Origin: Bugula neritina
Lineage: Eukaryota > Bryozoa > Gymnolaemata > Cheilostomatida > Bugulidae
DNA length: 64,000 bases
Reading direction: 5' to 3'
Assembly (NCBI GenBank): GCA_964035545.1
Contig: OZ037773.1
Coordinates: forward strand, 3,837,251-3,901,250
Position numbers and translations under genes: made by a program. This document shows positions 24,099 to 42,100 of the stretch, in pieces (position 1 is the first letter of the stretch; each line of letters starts with the position of its first letter). The notes beneath the pieces are model-generated. The model was not told where the DNA came from. It saw only the letters and a program-made list of their open reading frames with translations, and did not search any database.

Positions 24099-27000
24099 TT
24101 ATTTTTTCTTCATTTTTTGTCTTGGATGACTACATTCAGCTTCATGATCATCAGTGATGTCTTCATCGGTAGAGTTGAAAGGGCACAGGTCTCTCGCACA
24201 CCATACAATGTTACACAACTGGTTGTTACATAAGGATTGGCTTCGAAGGACTGTTCCTCCACAAGGACACTGCTTATGGTACTTGGTGAATCTCTTAGCT
24301 GACTTGGCCGGTACCGTAATGGCCACACCAGATCCCGAAGCTGACTCTGAACATTGAGAGAGACTTGTTGCTGAGGAAGCGTCTGAAAACTCAGAAGTTT
24401 CAGCTGATTGAGTGGAGGTTGCAGCTGCAGCGGGTTTTGCCGCTGTTGAGGCAGATTTGCCTTTTGATTTAGCAGGTTGGTTTGCTGCAGGTGCAGGTTT
24501 ACTTGCTGCAGGTGCAGGTTTGTTTGCTGCAGGTGGAGGTTTGTTTGCTGCAGGTGCAGGCTTTTTCACTGCAGGTTTTTTTGCTGCAGGTGCAGGTGCT
24601 GTATACTCAACAGATGCGAGCCTAATTAGATTATGCACAGCCAACTCATGCTTGATGATTTCACTCTCGATGATAGTGAAGAATGAGCAGTTTGCACGGC
24701 ACCACTTTATCTTGCATATCGGGTTACCGCATATCGGATGGGTATAGGAGCTTCTTTTGTGACCACAAAGACAAAGCGGTGGAGATTTGTAAATTAGTTT
24801 AATCATCTGCTTTGCTGGCGCAGCTGGCAAAGCTGGCGCAGCTGGCGCAGCTGGCGCAGCTGGCGCAGCTGGCAAAGCTGGCGCAGCTGGCAAAGCTGGG
24901 GTTGCTGGTGCAACTGGCGCAGCTGGTGTCGCTGGCAAAGCTGGGGTTGCTGGTGTCGCTGGTGCCGCTGGCAAAGCTGGGGTTGCTGATGCACCTGGGG
25001 TTGCTGGTACAGCTGGGGTTGCTGATGCACCTGGGGTTGCTGGTCCAAGTCGGATTGCTAGTGTAATTGGTTTGGCTGGTGTGGCTGGCGATGATGCAGC
25101 TTGAGCTGGAACTGGTGCAGCTTTAAGCAAAAACTTATGTTGTCGAGCGCCTGACGAGGGAGGTGGTGTGTATGTCAATAGAAGTGGTAGTTTCATTACT
25201 ACAGGGGAAACATTGGGGTTAGGTGTGGTAGGTGATGTAGAAGTAGCAGGCGGTGTAGATGCAACAGCTCTGACATGGGTAGAATGCTTTTTAGCACCGG
25301 TTTCTTTTAGGATAAATGAATTTGGAGGTATAGTCAACAGAGTTTCCTAAAGTTTATAGACTGTTTGAAATCATGCATAGAAAAAGTGGGCTCCTGAGAG
25401 TAAAAATTTTGTATAGATGCAAAGTTTTGATATTATCACATTACCTAATAAGGATATGAAAAAGTAAAAGGTGAACTGCAGATCTATTCCAGTTCAGACC
25501 TCGGTTGTCAAAATTCATACCGCATGTGCAAACTTACCCATCCATACAGTGGCATAGTAAATATCCAATCATCTATTGGTACAACCGTATTGCCATGAAT
25601 AAATTTTTTTGTTGCAAAATATTTGGTCACCAGGTCCATGAAGGGCTCAATCCTTTCCCTTTTGTTATGGAGCACAAAATAGTTCACTACTGACTGAGCC
25701 AGTTCCATAAACTGTGTGAAATTATAACAAAGTTTTGATTGGCATCGTTGTTTGCTTGCATCTATAATGGGGCACTTACAATTATAAGTTTTTCAACATT
25801 TATTCATAGCATAGCCATATTTTGTAAGAATATTTAAAACAAGTATGTCCCAACTGTATTCAATTGTGCTATGAAATTTTTTTTGATATTTGTGAAACTT
25901 CCTGAGACTTGTTCTGTTTCTAGCAAATGTAGTCTTATTGGGAAAAAATTATTATATTTTTGGAAAGAACTGTATATACCTCTACGATAACCCCCCAAAA
26001 TATTCCACTGGCAAAGATTTTCCTAGCTGCCTCGTCTAACTCTAGTAGCAGAGATTCTGGTTGTGCTTTCACTATGGCATTTGCTCCAGCCCGAACATTT
26101 CCAAGGTTCATGTTTTTGACTACAGATACCAACACATTTAACTACATACAACAACATAGCTAACTACAGATACCAATAAAACCAAACATTTGGTAAGTTG
26201 GGTAAGTGTTGCTGGTTCATCAAACATAAAGGTAAAACTTTCAATCTAAGAAATTAAGCCAGCAGCATAAAATTAGCCATGCCACATATATTTGAGCATA
26301 TAATATAACAAAACGCTATGCAAGGCTAAAAGCGCTATAGCTAGTAACTGCTGATCACAACCGCCTATCATAACTGCTTACCACAACCGCCAATCATAAC
26401 TGCTTACCACAACCGCCTATCATAACTGCTTACCACAACCGCCAATCATAACTGCTTACCACAACCGCCTATCATAACTGCTGATCACAACCGCCTATCA
26501 TAACTGCTCACCACAACCGCCTATCATAACTGCTCACCACAACCGCCTATCATAACTGCTCACCACAACCGCCTATCATAACTGCTGACCACAACCGCCT
26601 ATCATAACTGCTTACCACAACTACCTATCATAACTGCTTACCACAACCGCTTATCATAACTGCTTTCCACAACCGCCTATCATAACTGCTTACCACAGGT
26701 TTCAATATGCACGGCTAGTGGTAGATGCTTTGACAGCTTTACTGGAGGTACCTGCTTTTTGATAAACGAGTTTACTTCACTTTGTTTTCCATGATGTCGC
26801 ATGCTGAAAAGTTAAACAAACCATTTCACATCTATCAGTATTCCCACATTTAGTTTGTTGAGGATTATAAGATAAAAATTCAAATGCCATATTCATACAT
26901 GATTAGATTTTGGTCTAAATGTCTCTTTGATCGTATGCACTAAATTACGAAAAATGATATTATATTACTACAGCTAAGAAATTTAAGCTTTTAAAGCAAC

Positions 27001-27311
27001 AGTTTTAAAGTTGAAAAACCCTACCTACTTCAGTGGAACAAATTAGACAAGCAGTTGCAAAATAGGCTATGCTGTAAATATTTAATTGCATTTTACAAAT
27101 ACGCGTAATAGCATGTGCCAAAGACCATTTAATTTCCAGATTGTTAACTGATCAAAGTTGCTCTGGGTTTTTCACAACTAAAACTTCAGCAAATTTGTTT
27201 CAATGTAAGCAACCTGAATTTTTGCAAAAAATGAAGGAATTCATAAATTTACCCATAAACTATGTAGGTTAAGAGAGCATCTCTTGAATTAAGGTACTCT
27301 TTAGCAGCCAT
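24099..27311 (-). CDS. Chimeric Bcl-2-like protein with Pro/Ala linker and two Cys-rich modules
   Basis: Five exons assembled from splice sites: 27311-27253, 26803-26694, 26119-25980, 25711-25538, 25346-24099; phases 2,1,0,0 as in the three genes that follow, 576 residues. The first 160 residues mirror a Bcl-2 fold: a BH4-like helix (DALLTYIVYG), a BH1-type segment (FASGIFWGVIVE) and a BH2-type segment (IDDWIFTMPLYGW) ending at an exon boundary. The large last exon adds a Pro/Ala-rich tail (residues about 190-345) and two homologous cysteine modules, residues 353-399 and 521-568: CxCG-x9/10-C-x4-C-x4-C-x3/4-C-x12-H. Separating them is a PAPAANKP-type linker and a serine-rich segment. The modules probably bind zinc; I do not recognise them. 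A BH3 core (LxxxGD) is not visible. It may be an apoptosis or immune adaptor; that is inference. The join between exons 4 and 5 rests on splice signals and phase. Confidence 0.6.
24500..24600 (-). repeat. Coding repeat, PAPAANKP-type linker
   Basis: Imperfect 24-bp units on the minus strand encode repeated K-P-A-P-A-A-N between the two cysteine modules. Confidence 0.7.
24814..25066 (-). repeat. Coding minisatellite, Pro/Ala-rich tail
   Basis: Tandem 9-, 12- and 15-bp units (minus strand GCCAGCTGC/GCAACCCCAG types) encode APAAPAL and ATPALPA repeats. Other frames of the same array produce long Leu/Gln-rich shadow ORFs. Confidence 0.8.
26341..26697 (-). repeat. 26-bp minisatellite containing splice-donor sequence
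   Basis: About 14 copies of a unit that on the gene's strand reads TTGTGGTAAGCAGTTATGAT plus AGGCGG. The array starts exactly at the donor of exon 2 of the chimeric Bcl-2-like gene (exon ends 26694, TGTG|GTAAGC). Most units keep GGTAAGC or GGTGAGC; a few read GTGATCAGC and have lost it. Confidence 0.9.
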
Positions 27312-28061
27312 AACACTGTTCCTACGACAACTTAATTCCTAATCATAGACAATAACAGCGCTCAGCGCTGGGTTAATTAGGGTAGCGAAAATGATCTGAC
27401 ATTTTGATTTTTTATTTTAGTTATTATTGCCTTGTGTTTAGGAAACCATACAAAAATGTCAAACTTTTACTGAAAATTGCTTCCAAGTTTTGCAGCTTGG
27501 AGAAAAAATTAGTATAACAGCTTTATTCTAAAAGTTTTTTGCTAAGTTGCTAAAAATCAGTTTGAGCTTTTATAGGATGAAGTTTATATATGTATATAGA
27601 TAGCTTTAGTATTTTAGGATTATGTTGAGTAAAAGTCAAATTGGAAATTTAAAAGTTGTTTTACTTAAACGCGTCTATAATACATGTCAAGCATTTTCTT
27701 GCCGTTTTTTTTCAATTAGTAAAGCTTTTATAAAATAGCAAATTTGACAGTATCTTTTTAAACAAGTGTACTCTGCATGATCAGCTGATTTGCCTTGGAA
27801 CAACATAAACTTCCAGAAGTTACATTATTTCAAAACATGGTCTTATACATTCTATTGAGCACATGCAATTTTTAAAGTTAGTAAGCTACACGTTTGCTGT
27901 TAAAGCATTGTTCATTTTTATGAGTCAAATTGCAAAGGAGTTGCACTATTATATATGTAGTTGATTTTATTTAACAAATACAGCTACAAACTGAATGATC
28001 CTCTGGCCCAAAGATTTATTATTTTATTTTTTATAAGTTGGGAACTTATTTCATTGAATAA
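27312..28061. other. Intergenic, no feature seen
   Basis: AT-rich spacer upstream of the chimeric gene; contains its promoter by position only. Confidence 0.4.
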
Positions 28062-28158
28062 ACACACACCCACACCCACACCCACACCCACACCCACACC
28101 CACACCCACACCCACACCCACACCCACACCCACACCCACACCCACACCCACACCCACA

Positions 28159-28219
<61 letters not shown>
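28062..28219. repeat. (CCCACA)n and (CA)n compound microsatellite
   Basis: About 16 CCCACA hexamers followed by about 30 CA units. Long ORFs read through it in several frames are artefacts. Confidence 0.95.
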
Positions 28220-28222
<3 letters not shown>

Positions 28223-28285
28223 CTAAATCTAATAAACAGCAGCTGTTTCAGCATTGTCCGCTAATCAGCACAGAACAGAGTAACA

Positions 28286-28410
<125 letters not shown>

Positions 28411-28656
28411 TGAGCTTATATATAAGACTGCATATTGCATTTTAGCTTATGAATTATTGCTATACAACAACACTTTTTATTACTCAATAAAGCTGTTAAA
28501 AGACTTCACGGTATATAAATTCTAATTTTATTTACTTACAAAAAATACTTTTGTTTTGATTAAATCTATCAAGAAATTTTTATTAACTATTTGTTGCATA
28601 TAAGAGAAATTATTCGAATATAACTGTTGCGTCAATAAGCTGCACATGATTCACAT

Positions 28657-31600
28657 TCAAATGTCACCCATGATGTCTAAAAATGGAACGTAGTCTTCGT
28701 CAACAGCACTAAATCCATAATCCACCAGTCCTAAGTATGCAATCTGCTTTTTGCTTTGCTGCTGTAGCCCGGACTACAATACAATGATTATGACTATGAC
28801 TATATGACTATATGACTATGACTATATGACTATGACTATGACTATGACTATGACTATAATCCTTTCTATGACCACAATTAGGATGATCATTATAATATGA
28901 CTGGCTATAATCAATTCCGCAATAATATATATTCTTTTTCAAATAATAACAATCTCTTCAGCTATAATCTTTCAAGGTGAACCTAATTAACATACATGTA
29001 ATAGACTAGAAGCTAAATAAACTATTGCATTTTGTATTAATCTTGTTTTGCTTTCAACATATTACAATTAATTTGGTTTGTTTCAGCAGTGACCAGTTAG
29101 AGTTAGTGTGAAAGTCACTACTGCAAGCAGGTTGTCATATCATGCCTCATTACTATTTCAACAACAAACCTATTGAATTATTTTATAATATTTAACAGAA
29201 ACTAGAATACTACAGAAGAAGCTATTCCATCGTAAAATGCGAGTATATATAATAGTCTATAGCAATGGGTCATAGTCCATAGGCACAGCAATGGTAACCA
29301 CATTAATGTGTTACTTCAATCAGCTCAATATAAAAATCTCAATGCTTATATTTTTGAGCTTACACAAACCGTGCAGGAATCTGTAAGTTTTTATAGCAAA
29401 ACAATTTTAAATAGTTTTTATGGATCATCTTGAATGCGTGTTTAAATTTGCTCTATATTTAAAATTGAAAGAAAAAGTCAAAAGTAAAAGAGATTGTCTT
29501 ACCCAAAAGTTGTGGTTGTGAACCCACATTTCAACAGTTTGATTCTGGGTTGGAACTATGGTGTTTAAGGTGAAGTTTGTCCACCAGCTGATCATCATTA
29601 ACAGTTCATCAACATTACCATTCTGTGCTCGTTGCATAAGCTGACATCCGACCTCGGAGAAGAACACTACCAACTGTACACACAACACCAATTTAATCAA
29701 TATGATACTTCGAGTTAGCTAACTATACAGAATGACAATTTAACCAATATATATTTGCTTCCAGTTTGTAGTTCGAATCCCGGTGGAGGCAATTATTTTA
29801 CAAGCTATTTTGGCTTTTAGTAAAGTGTAGTAGTACTCCGAGGGACTTGAGTGGCCAGGAGAGCCTGAAGACTGAAGGAATAGTAGAGAGGCCAGAGAAA
29901 TTCTTGAGAACTGGGTGGGATGCAGTGTTGAGTTAACCTAGCTGTCCTTGTGGTGTAATTGGTTAGCCTGCCTGCTTGCAAGCCCGTGGTCTGTGGTTTT
30001 AATCCAGGTGTGTGCAACTATTTCGCGCAGTTGGATCCAAACCTGAGACCTCCGGCTTGAAAACTGATATGCTAACCATTACTTCACAGGGTGTTCTCAA
30101 CATTAAACAATAGAAATAGACTTATAATCAAATAAAATTATATATGGAGCTGTTGGAAAATACTGTTTGGATGAAGGTATATTAACTCACGCCACTGAAG
30201 ACGCTCCACATCATTGGCCTCTGCTCGAGTACACCGGTAGTTACGAACCTAAAGTATTCTTTTAGGTATTCCTCGTTCATGCCCTGCACATGATCTTTAG
30301 CTATGAAAGTTTGGTCCCGATTAGTCATCTGTCTATCAGCTGTGAACATAATATATAGATACAGCATTGTATGGTAACACTTTATAAATTGTGGTTACAT
30401 AATAAATACAGTATTGTATAGCAACACCCCATACTCTGTGATTACATAATAGCTACAGTATTGAAAGATGACACTCCATACCATGCACTGTAGTTATATA
30501 GCAACAGTATTGTATCGTAATGCTCTATTCACTGAAGTTGTGTAGCTACAGTATTGAATAGTAACACTACACACACTAAAGTTATATTATTGAAAAGTAA
30601 CACTACATAATTTGTAGTTATATAGCTACTATTGGATAGTAACACTTTATACACTTTAGTTATATAGATAACTACAGTATTGAAAGGTAACACTGCAGGG
30701 ATAGAGTTATAGTGTAGAAGGTAATGCAAACAGAGTTGAAAATTATTATTTAATCTGCAAATTGCCATCAATTGAGGCATTTTATCAAAAATATCATACT
30801 TTGATAATTTAAAACTATAATAAAATACTTATTACAGCTATATAGTACAAAATTATAACTGTCTAAAACACACAACTTTTCTTCCATCACAAAATAATAT
30901 CCTGAGTCTTGTAAGCTTGAAAGCACTTTGTTTATGAAAGTTAACAAAACGTGCATATTTTAGAGTTTAATACTCACAATACGTAAAACTACACATAAAA
31001 TAATTCAATAAATCAAGACTGTTTTCATTTTTTCAATGATGTGCTGACATTTTAGGATACTGCTATGAAATAGCTGTCAGGGTCGATATTAATCTATCAG
31101 CTATCTATCTTTCAAATGTCTACATTGATGAAGGTGAACAGTTATTGCACAAGCATAAATTATTGTATTCATCATGTACGTCGCAATACAGTATCACATG
31201 ATGCACAAATTGCACACATTATATACAGGTGAAAAAAAATGCTCACCAATGTTGCTAATAGCAGCTACAATATGATCAAAGGCTGGGTTGAGGAGTTCAG
31301 CTTCAGTGATATTTAAAGCTGATGCTAAATGTGGCTCTATTTGAGCATAGGCATTGGCATAGATCATGTAGTTCATAGCTCTGCAATTACACATAAACTT
31401 TCAATCTATATATGCACACGGAAGCTGCAGAAATATACTTGCTACATATTATACGTATACACATTTCTTAGTCTATGCACACAGAAGCTGCGAAACCAAA
31501 TTTGTTTTACTAGCAATATTCACAGTGCTCACATTTTAAAGGTTATAGCTTATTTATTGTTTAGTAAACTGCTTTGACAACTCAAAACTGCCAAAAACTA

Positions 31601-32259
31601 TATTCTCGGGTGATTCAGTGTTTATTTCTTTGGTGTTGGAGTTGTCAATATTGCAAAAAGATGAAAAGTGGTGATGAATGAATAAGGTGAATTAACTATA
31701 TTATTACAAAAGTCTGCATCTAAAAAGGTAATAAAATGGTTTGTTAAAAAAAGAAGAATGAGTTATCCCAAATTTTAGATTTAGAATGCATGGTTAGGAA
31801 TAAAATGTCCATGTTTAGTTACAACCTAGTTCAACTTGTTGATATATTAAACTTTCTATATTTTGCTTTTAAATTGGCGTGGATTTCAATATGATATTTT
31901 TATATAAAAAATGGTGATTTAGCCACTAAATCTAATTGAAAAAATTATAATAACAAGTGAAAGTTTGTTTTAGCTTATAAATAAACTTCAAACATCAATT
32001 CGCATTAAGCTGATGAATCAAATAACTGTATTATTATATTTTTATATACGATTGTAACTTTCTTTAAAAAATTTAATTATAAGCTTGAGTGCACTAAACA
32101 GTCGTGCTAGTTGTAAAAAGGTTCTTAATGCATACTTTCAGATTACGGATCATAAATGTCATCACAAGTCTTAACTATTAAAACTTTAACAAACGTGTTT
32201 TAAGCAGCTTACCTTCTAATCATGAAAGCCAAGAGCACATCAGCTGAATTGGGAATCAT
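28657..32259 (-). CDS. Divergent Bcl-2-family protein A
   Basis: Five exons with clean junctions: 32259-32213 (47 nt), 31380-31247 (134), 30339-30191 (149), 29673-29503 (171), 28773-28657 (117); phases 2,1,0,0, 205 residues, the usual size of Bcl-2 proteins. In order: BH4-like helix (SADVLLAFMIRR), BH3-region helix ending ISNIADRQM (A-D in place of G-D), BH1 (PMMWSVFSG then VVFFSEVG), a WW pair, and BH2 WVHNHNFW. The BH2 tryptophan is the last codon of exon 4, where vertebrate BCL2 genes also have an intron. The tail has no membrane anchor; it ends DYVPFLDIMGDI. Such proteins control mitochondrial outer-membrane permeability. The loss of the anchor and of G-D suggests a modified role, possibly cytosolic. 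Pro- or anti-apoptotic direction cannot be told. Confidence 0.65.
28788..28858. repeat. (GACTAT)n array next to a splice acceptor
   Basis: About 12 units of GACTAT/GACTATAT start 15 bp from the last-exon acceptor of gene A (exon begins 28773). Confidence 0.85.
29762..30040 (+). repeat. Dimeric tRNA-derived SINE in gene A intron 3
   Basis: Partial first tRNA-like unit (GTAGTTCGAATCCCGGTGG), a body with GCCAGGAGAGCCTGAAGACT, then a second unit with GTGGTGTAATTGGTTAGCC and CTTGCAAGCC. Same organisation as 42325-42625. Confidence 0.7.
30370..30720. repeat. Degenerate minisatellite in gene A intron 2
   Basis: Five to six imperfect units of roughly 50-60 bp containing GCTACAGTATTGAATAGTAA and ACACTACA. 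It begins about 30 bp from the acceptor of exon 3. Confidence 0.7.
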
Positions 32260-33513
32260 TTTGAATGCAAAATAGGATATCAAATCCTCTTCTTAAATAA
32301 AAGTATTTTATAGACTTGAAATACACTTTGCTTTCTTTTTTATTCTTTATTTTTAACAGTTCTTTGTGATGCGTAATAATATTTGAAATATATGTGAAAC
32401 CATAATTTCATGCAATCAATTTATGTTGTGTGAGTTTTGTTAAAATTGTGGGGTTTTTACATAAGCTGGAAAAGCTTTTCTCTAATACATGATAGCTTTT
32501 CACATATCATCTTAGCCATATCATGCTTTCCCATGCACTATTATTATAGCAAATACACAAAAGCTAACTTTTTTACTACTATAAAAACCCAGCAGTTTTT
32601 CACTTATCCAGACTTGCATCTCACACTTGTACTGGCAACTTATTACTCATGAGATAACCTTTATTTACTCTGCTATTTCTTTCAGTCTGCTATATAATAA
32701 ATATTTATTTCTCACACACTAAAACACAATGAAAATGGCATTTCTTCTACCCTTAGCATTTTTTATTTCTATCAGGAAATGATAGAAATGAGTATAGAAA
32801 AAGAACTTTGCTTAAAAATAATATAACCAATTTTTCAGCTATCATGATGCAATGCATTTTAACTCTTATATATGTTGCTCAAATGTAAAAATAAATAGAA
32901 TTGCACTTTAAATGTGTAGATGAGAATGCAATCCATTACAACTTTTTTTTTAAATATGCTTTGCACTTTTGGTATTTGTTTAAAGAAAAAAGTTAATGAT
33001 ATTTTCATCATACATGCTAAAATATTTTTGCTTTCAACATTTTAAAAATATATGATCTTGATGCTGCTTGGCTACAGCAAAATTTATAAATTTGGAGTCA
33101 ATTGGGATAATGCAGGTAAATCTGTATTATTTGTATCATATTTGTATTATTTAATGTTATAGCACACAAACTTGGTAATTTTTTCATAATATTTATTCTT
33201 AAAATTGTACAACTTTGAGATTATAGATAAACATATAGCAGGCACGAAAAGAAAATAAAGTTTATAATATGCAAGGGATGATAAGAATATTCAAAGAACT
33301 GACTAATGATTAAAGAAAGCTGTTTTCTGAATAAAATTTAGAAAAATTGACCACGTTTTAAAAATATAAGCACGTCAAAGTATGAGTTTCAGTTAGGCAT
33401 AATTCTTCGTAGTCAATAAAATAAAACACCGAGTTACACTAATATACAGTTGGAGATGGAAGAGTGAGTTGGTATCTCTAAACGGAGCTTTATGAATTAG
33501 AGCCAAACCAGCT
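32260..33513. other. Intergenic, no feature seen
   Basis: AT-rich spacer between two Bcl-2-like genes on the same strand; no supported exon. Confidence 0.4.
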
Positions 33514-38318
<4,805 letters not shown>

Positions 38319-39184
38319 GTTTCTTATGTTGCCTCACAATTGATGCTTTACTGAAAAAACTTTTGAACTAAATCCTTTTTAGCAAATGCAAAAAATTGAT
38401 TTGTCACTTTTTTTAAAACCCTTCAAATTGTTGAATTACAACGTGAAAAATATCTGTTCAAGCAATTTAAAAAGCATATATAAAATGAATTTTAAATGAA
38501 AACTGACGCTTCATGGATCATCCAGACAAAACTACCTCATTTCTTTATAAACATTTGTTATTAATAGAATTTCTGAAACAGAGAACAGTTATCAGAGAAA
38601 AGAAAGCTGAGAAAAGCTACAAGCTTATATTACATAACAGCTGGTACACATGGCCAATAATTTTATATATACTCAAAATAATGCAGGTTTTTATTATGTT
38701 ATTTCGTTAGTAATAGTTTTTCTGCATTATAATTTTATGAACCAAGTCTTGACAATTTAGCTCAGGTTTGAAGTTGCATGTTAGGTCATAGAGGTGGGCG
38801 CAGTCTACAACAGAGCTAAAAATACTTGGCAGTAATGAGAATTTCAACTACAATGCTTACAGTAAATATTTAAAAAAGCTAAACAACTTGGTAAAAGCAT
38901 AGCTATTTCACTCTGGTTATAATCATCAAAAAGCTAGTATTTTCTTTAATGTACATTTTTATACTTTAAACGATAACGAGCACACTGGTTTTAGTAATTT
39001 TGATATAACTGCAACTAAAGTTACTTATTCAAAATACTAAACTGAAATTATAAGAGTTAGTTTCCTTTTAAAAGTCATAGTCATATTAAAGCGATAATAT
39101 TTTATACAAATTGATCGAGTTTTACAAAAAGCCAATCAGCAAAGAATCTGACGTAGATCACATCTGTTTTATCAATCGACTAAG

Positions 39185-42100
39185 ATGATTCCAACAACAA
39201 CTGACATACTCATATGTTACATGGCTTTCGGGTATGTAGTCATGTGCTATATTGTTTGTTAGACTGAATAGAAGTATGACATATTTATATATGGACATTG
39301 TACATCTTTATATATCTATATGCATGCACTACAAAAGTAAGTGCTTTTAGATATTTTCAGTATAGCACTTAAGCCATGTCTATATAACATGGATTATAAA
39401 ATTTAGTCATGGTTTAGGGGTTAAGGCATTTGCCTAGTAAGCATGAAGTTATGGGTTCAACCCCCCCTCCCCTCCCCCCTCCCCCCTCCCCGACCAAGGT
39501 CATTGGTGATGTTAGGAAGAGCATCCAGTCATAATTGCTCCTATGCCTCATTTAAATATAAGTTCTTAGCCTGATTCAACAAAAACCCTTTTCTATCAAG
39601 GTTTTTTGAAAGCAGGCTAAGGACTTATTCCAATGTGGCACAGGAGATACTTTTTCTAACATCGCTACTGGCCTTTGCCGAGTTAGAACCCACAACTCCG
39701 TGTTTACTAAACCAAAACCCAAACCCCTGCTCAAGTTTTTGTACTACATTCTACGATTTGCTCTCCTTATTCTAATAATGAGCTCTACTCATGATTAATG
39801 GTGAACTTTGAACTTGTAAAGATTTTTTTTTTGAATTATACAAATCTTTATTAAGGTTATCTTAATGCTGGCATTGCATTAGCAGAATATGGTTTATATT
39901 TACAGCTAAACTGAAGCAGAAAATAGAAAACTGAACTTTGCCCTTTTAACTATCCAATAGGGTTTAACAGCCCTAAATATAGTGCTCTCTCTATATCTCA
40001 CTATGACAGCTCTCAACAAATTCCATAGGTCACAACAAGCGATTGGACCCAAATTTTATGGCTTATATTATATATGTGTGTATTATCAGAATAAAATGAC
40101 TAGAATTTAACCTTTTTCTGGTATTCTACCATGAACCATAACATAGCCAGATAAGGAGGGAGCACTGTGTAGTTAGTCAATAATTGAGTCTGATATCTAT
40201 GCTAACTATAGTCATGATTATACAAAACTAAGGTAAATAATAATTATATTGTTCTTCAATCATGTGACAATAGATAGAAATCATAGTAGAAGCCTTGGAG
40301 TTTTTATATGGTCTAGCTGCAGTCCTGTGTTGTCCCTTAGTGTAAAGTTAGACCACTTGCTTACAAGCCAGAGGTCACGGTTTTGAATCCCAGTATGGGT
40401 AATTTTTTTCTACTATTCTAGAACTTTAGGAATTAAATTGCTTTAAATTTATATAACTATTATATTGCTATGATAGAATTTTCAACTTTTATATTAAAGT
40501 TATAGTGCTTGGATTTTCGAATAAGACATATTGGAAATATATTATAATGTAGCTATATAATTCATATATCTTTTATTCGTAAGAGTTATCTCTCCATATT
40601 ATTCGTAAGAGTATCTCTCCATGTTATATTGTTATAGAGCCTCCCTAGGCGATGCGTACAAGGCAGCTTATTCTGCCAAAAAACAGCACCTTGCGAAGGC
40701 TCTCAACAGAGACGTTAACTCTCTGATCAACCCATCCTATCAGCCAATCATAGACGCAATGAATGCTATTCGTAGGTTCTTTAATTTAACCTTCAAATGT
40801 TCAAATGACAGTTTTAGAAATCTTTGTAATTGTTTTCAACTGTATTAGTTTAGCTCTTTCACTCTCTCAATTGGATGTTATTGCACTATAAAGTTCCACT
40901 ACTTATTTGTAAGTAAAAAATGATAAAATGTTGTATGTATTCTGTAAAAAGAACTTTTCAATTTTATTTCATTTAAATTGATCTTGATATTTTATTAGAA
41001 TGTCAACAATCTAATAGTTGTAGCTTGAAAACTTGTAAAATACTACCTTCAACCAATTTTCTAGCAATAATTTAAGTCACAAATAACATGTTACAAACTA
41101 GGAGTATGGTGCAGCCATCACGTTAATGTTAAACCCAAAACTCTTACTGAAACAAAGTTCTATATCTGTGTGTTTGTGTTTGTGTGTCCGACTGTGTTGT
41201 AAGAGTGTTTGTGTTGTATATGTGTGCTGTATGTGTTTTTCTGTTATATCTAGGTTGTGCGCTTGTCTATGTTGTAAGTTTGTTTGCGTGTTATGCGTTG
41301 TGCACATGTGTAGCACATTTGTGAATCATTATCTCATACTTCCAGCTCCTGTCGACAGAATTACATATTCATCACGACAGCATCATATGATCATCACATT
41401 TAAAGTTTTATAGTCGGCAAAATTGCCACAAACTCAGAATAAAATGTATATTATACTACTTTTGCTGGTTCATTCTAACGAACCACTTGATATTACTATA
41501 ATATACTACTTTCTCAGCCATATTTTCATATTTGCCTATGGTTTATTTGCATACAATTCTATCAACAGGTAATAGGCAACAAATGTTACCAGACCAAGCA
41601 TTCTTAAATAGGTATGTCGAGCACGTGGTAAAGCTGAGTAAAACCCAAATAGAAGACACTCTCGATGCTGTTTTAGTTCCAGCGATGAGTACATCCCCTT
41701 TCAGTTGGAGCAAAATGACCGTGGTGAGTGATAACCAAAATAGATTACAGCTGTGCGAACTCTATTGAAGATTTCGTCTTCCATCATAATTTTTCTGACT
41801 TTGAAAAATTTAAAGCCTATAAACTGATTGAGGTTATAATATTTTTGTAAATTGTTGATGCAAAACTTGAATTTATAACGCATGAGTATACTTTCAATTC
41901 ATCTTGCATGTCTGCTGCTTTATATTACAAGTTTTCTGTTAGTAATATATAAGAAGTAGTTGATGAGTCATTATCAAGTTCCTTGATTGTAGACTCATCA
42001 TGAATAACGAAAAAAACATTTATCGTTACAAAATTATTTATGTTTACAATACAATGGCTGAAAAACAAATATATGATGATGAGATGCTGATTGATTGATC

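Noticed and set aside
24412-25066. Plus-strand Ala/Gly- and Leu-rich ORFs
   Set aside because: Antisense and shifted shadows of the Pro/Ala-rich exon of the chimeric gene, whose minus frame has conserved cysteine modules and splice signals.
26341-26697. CRISPR-like array
   Set aside because: Direct head-to-tail units with no unique spacers, in an animal intron; it is a minisatellite.
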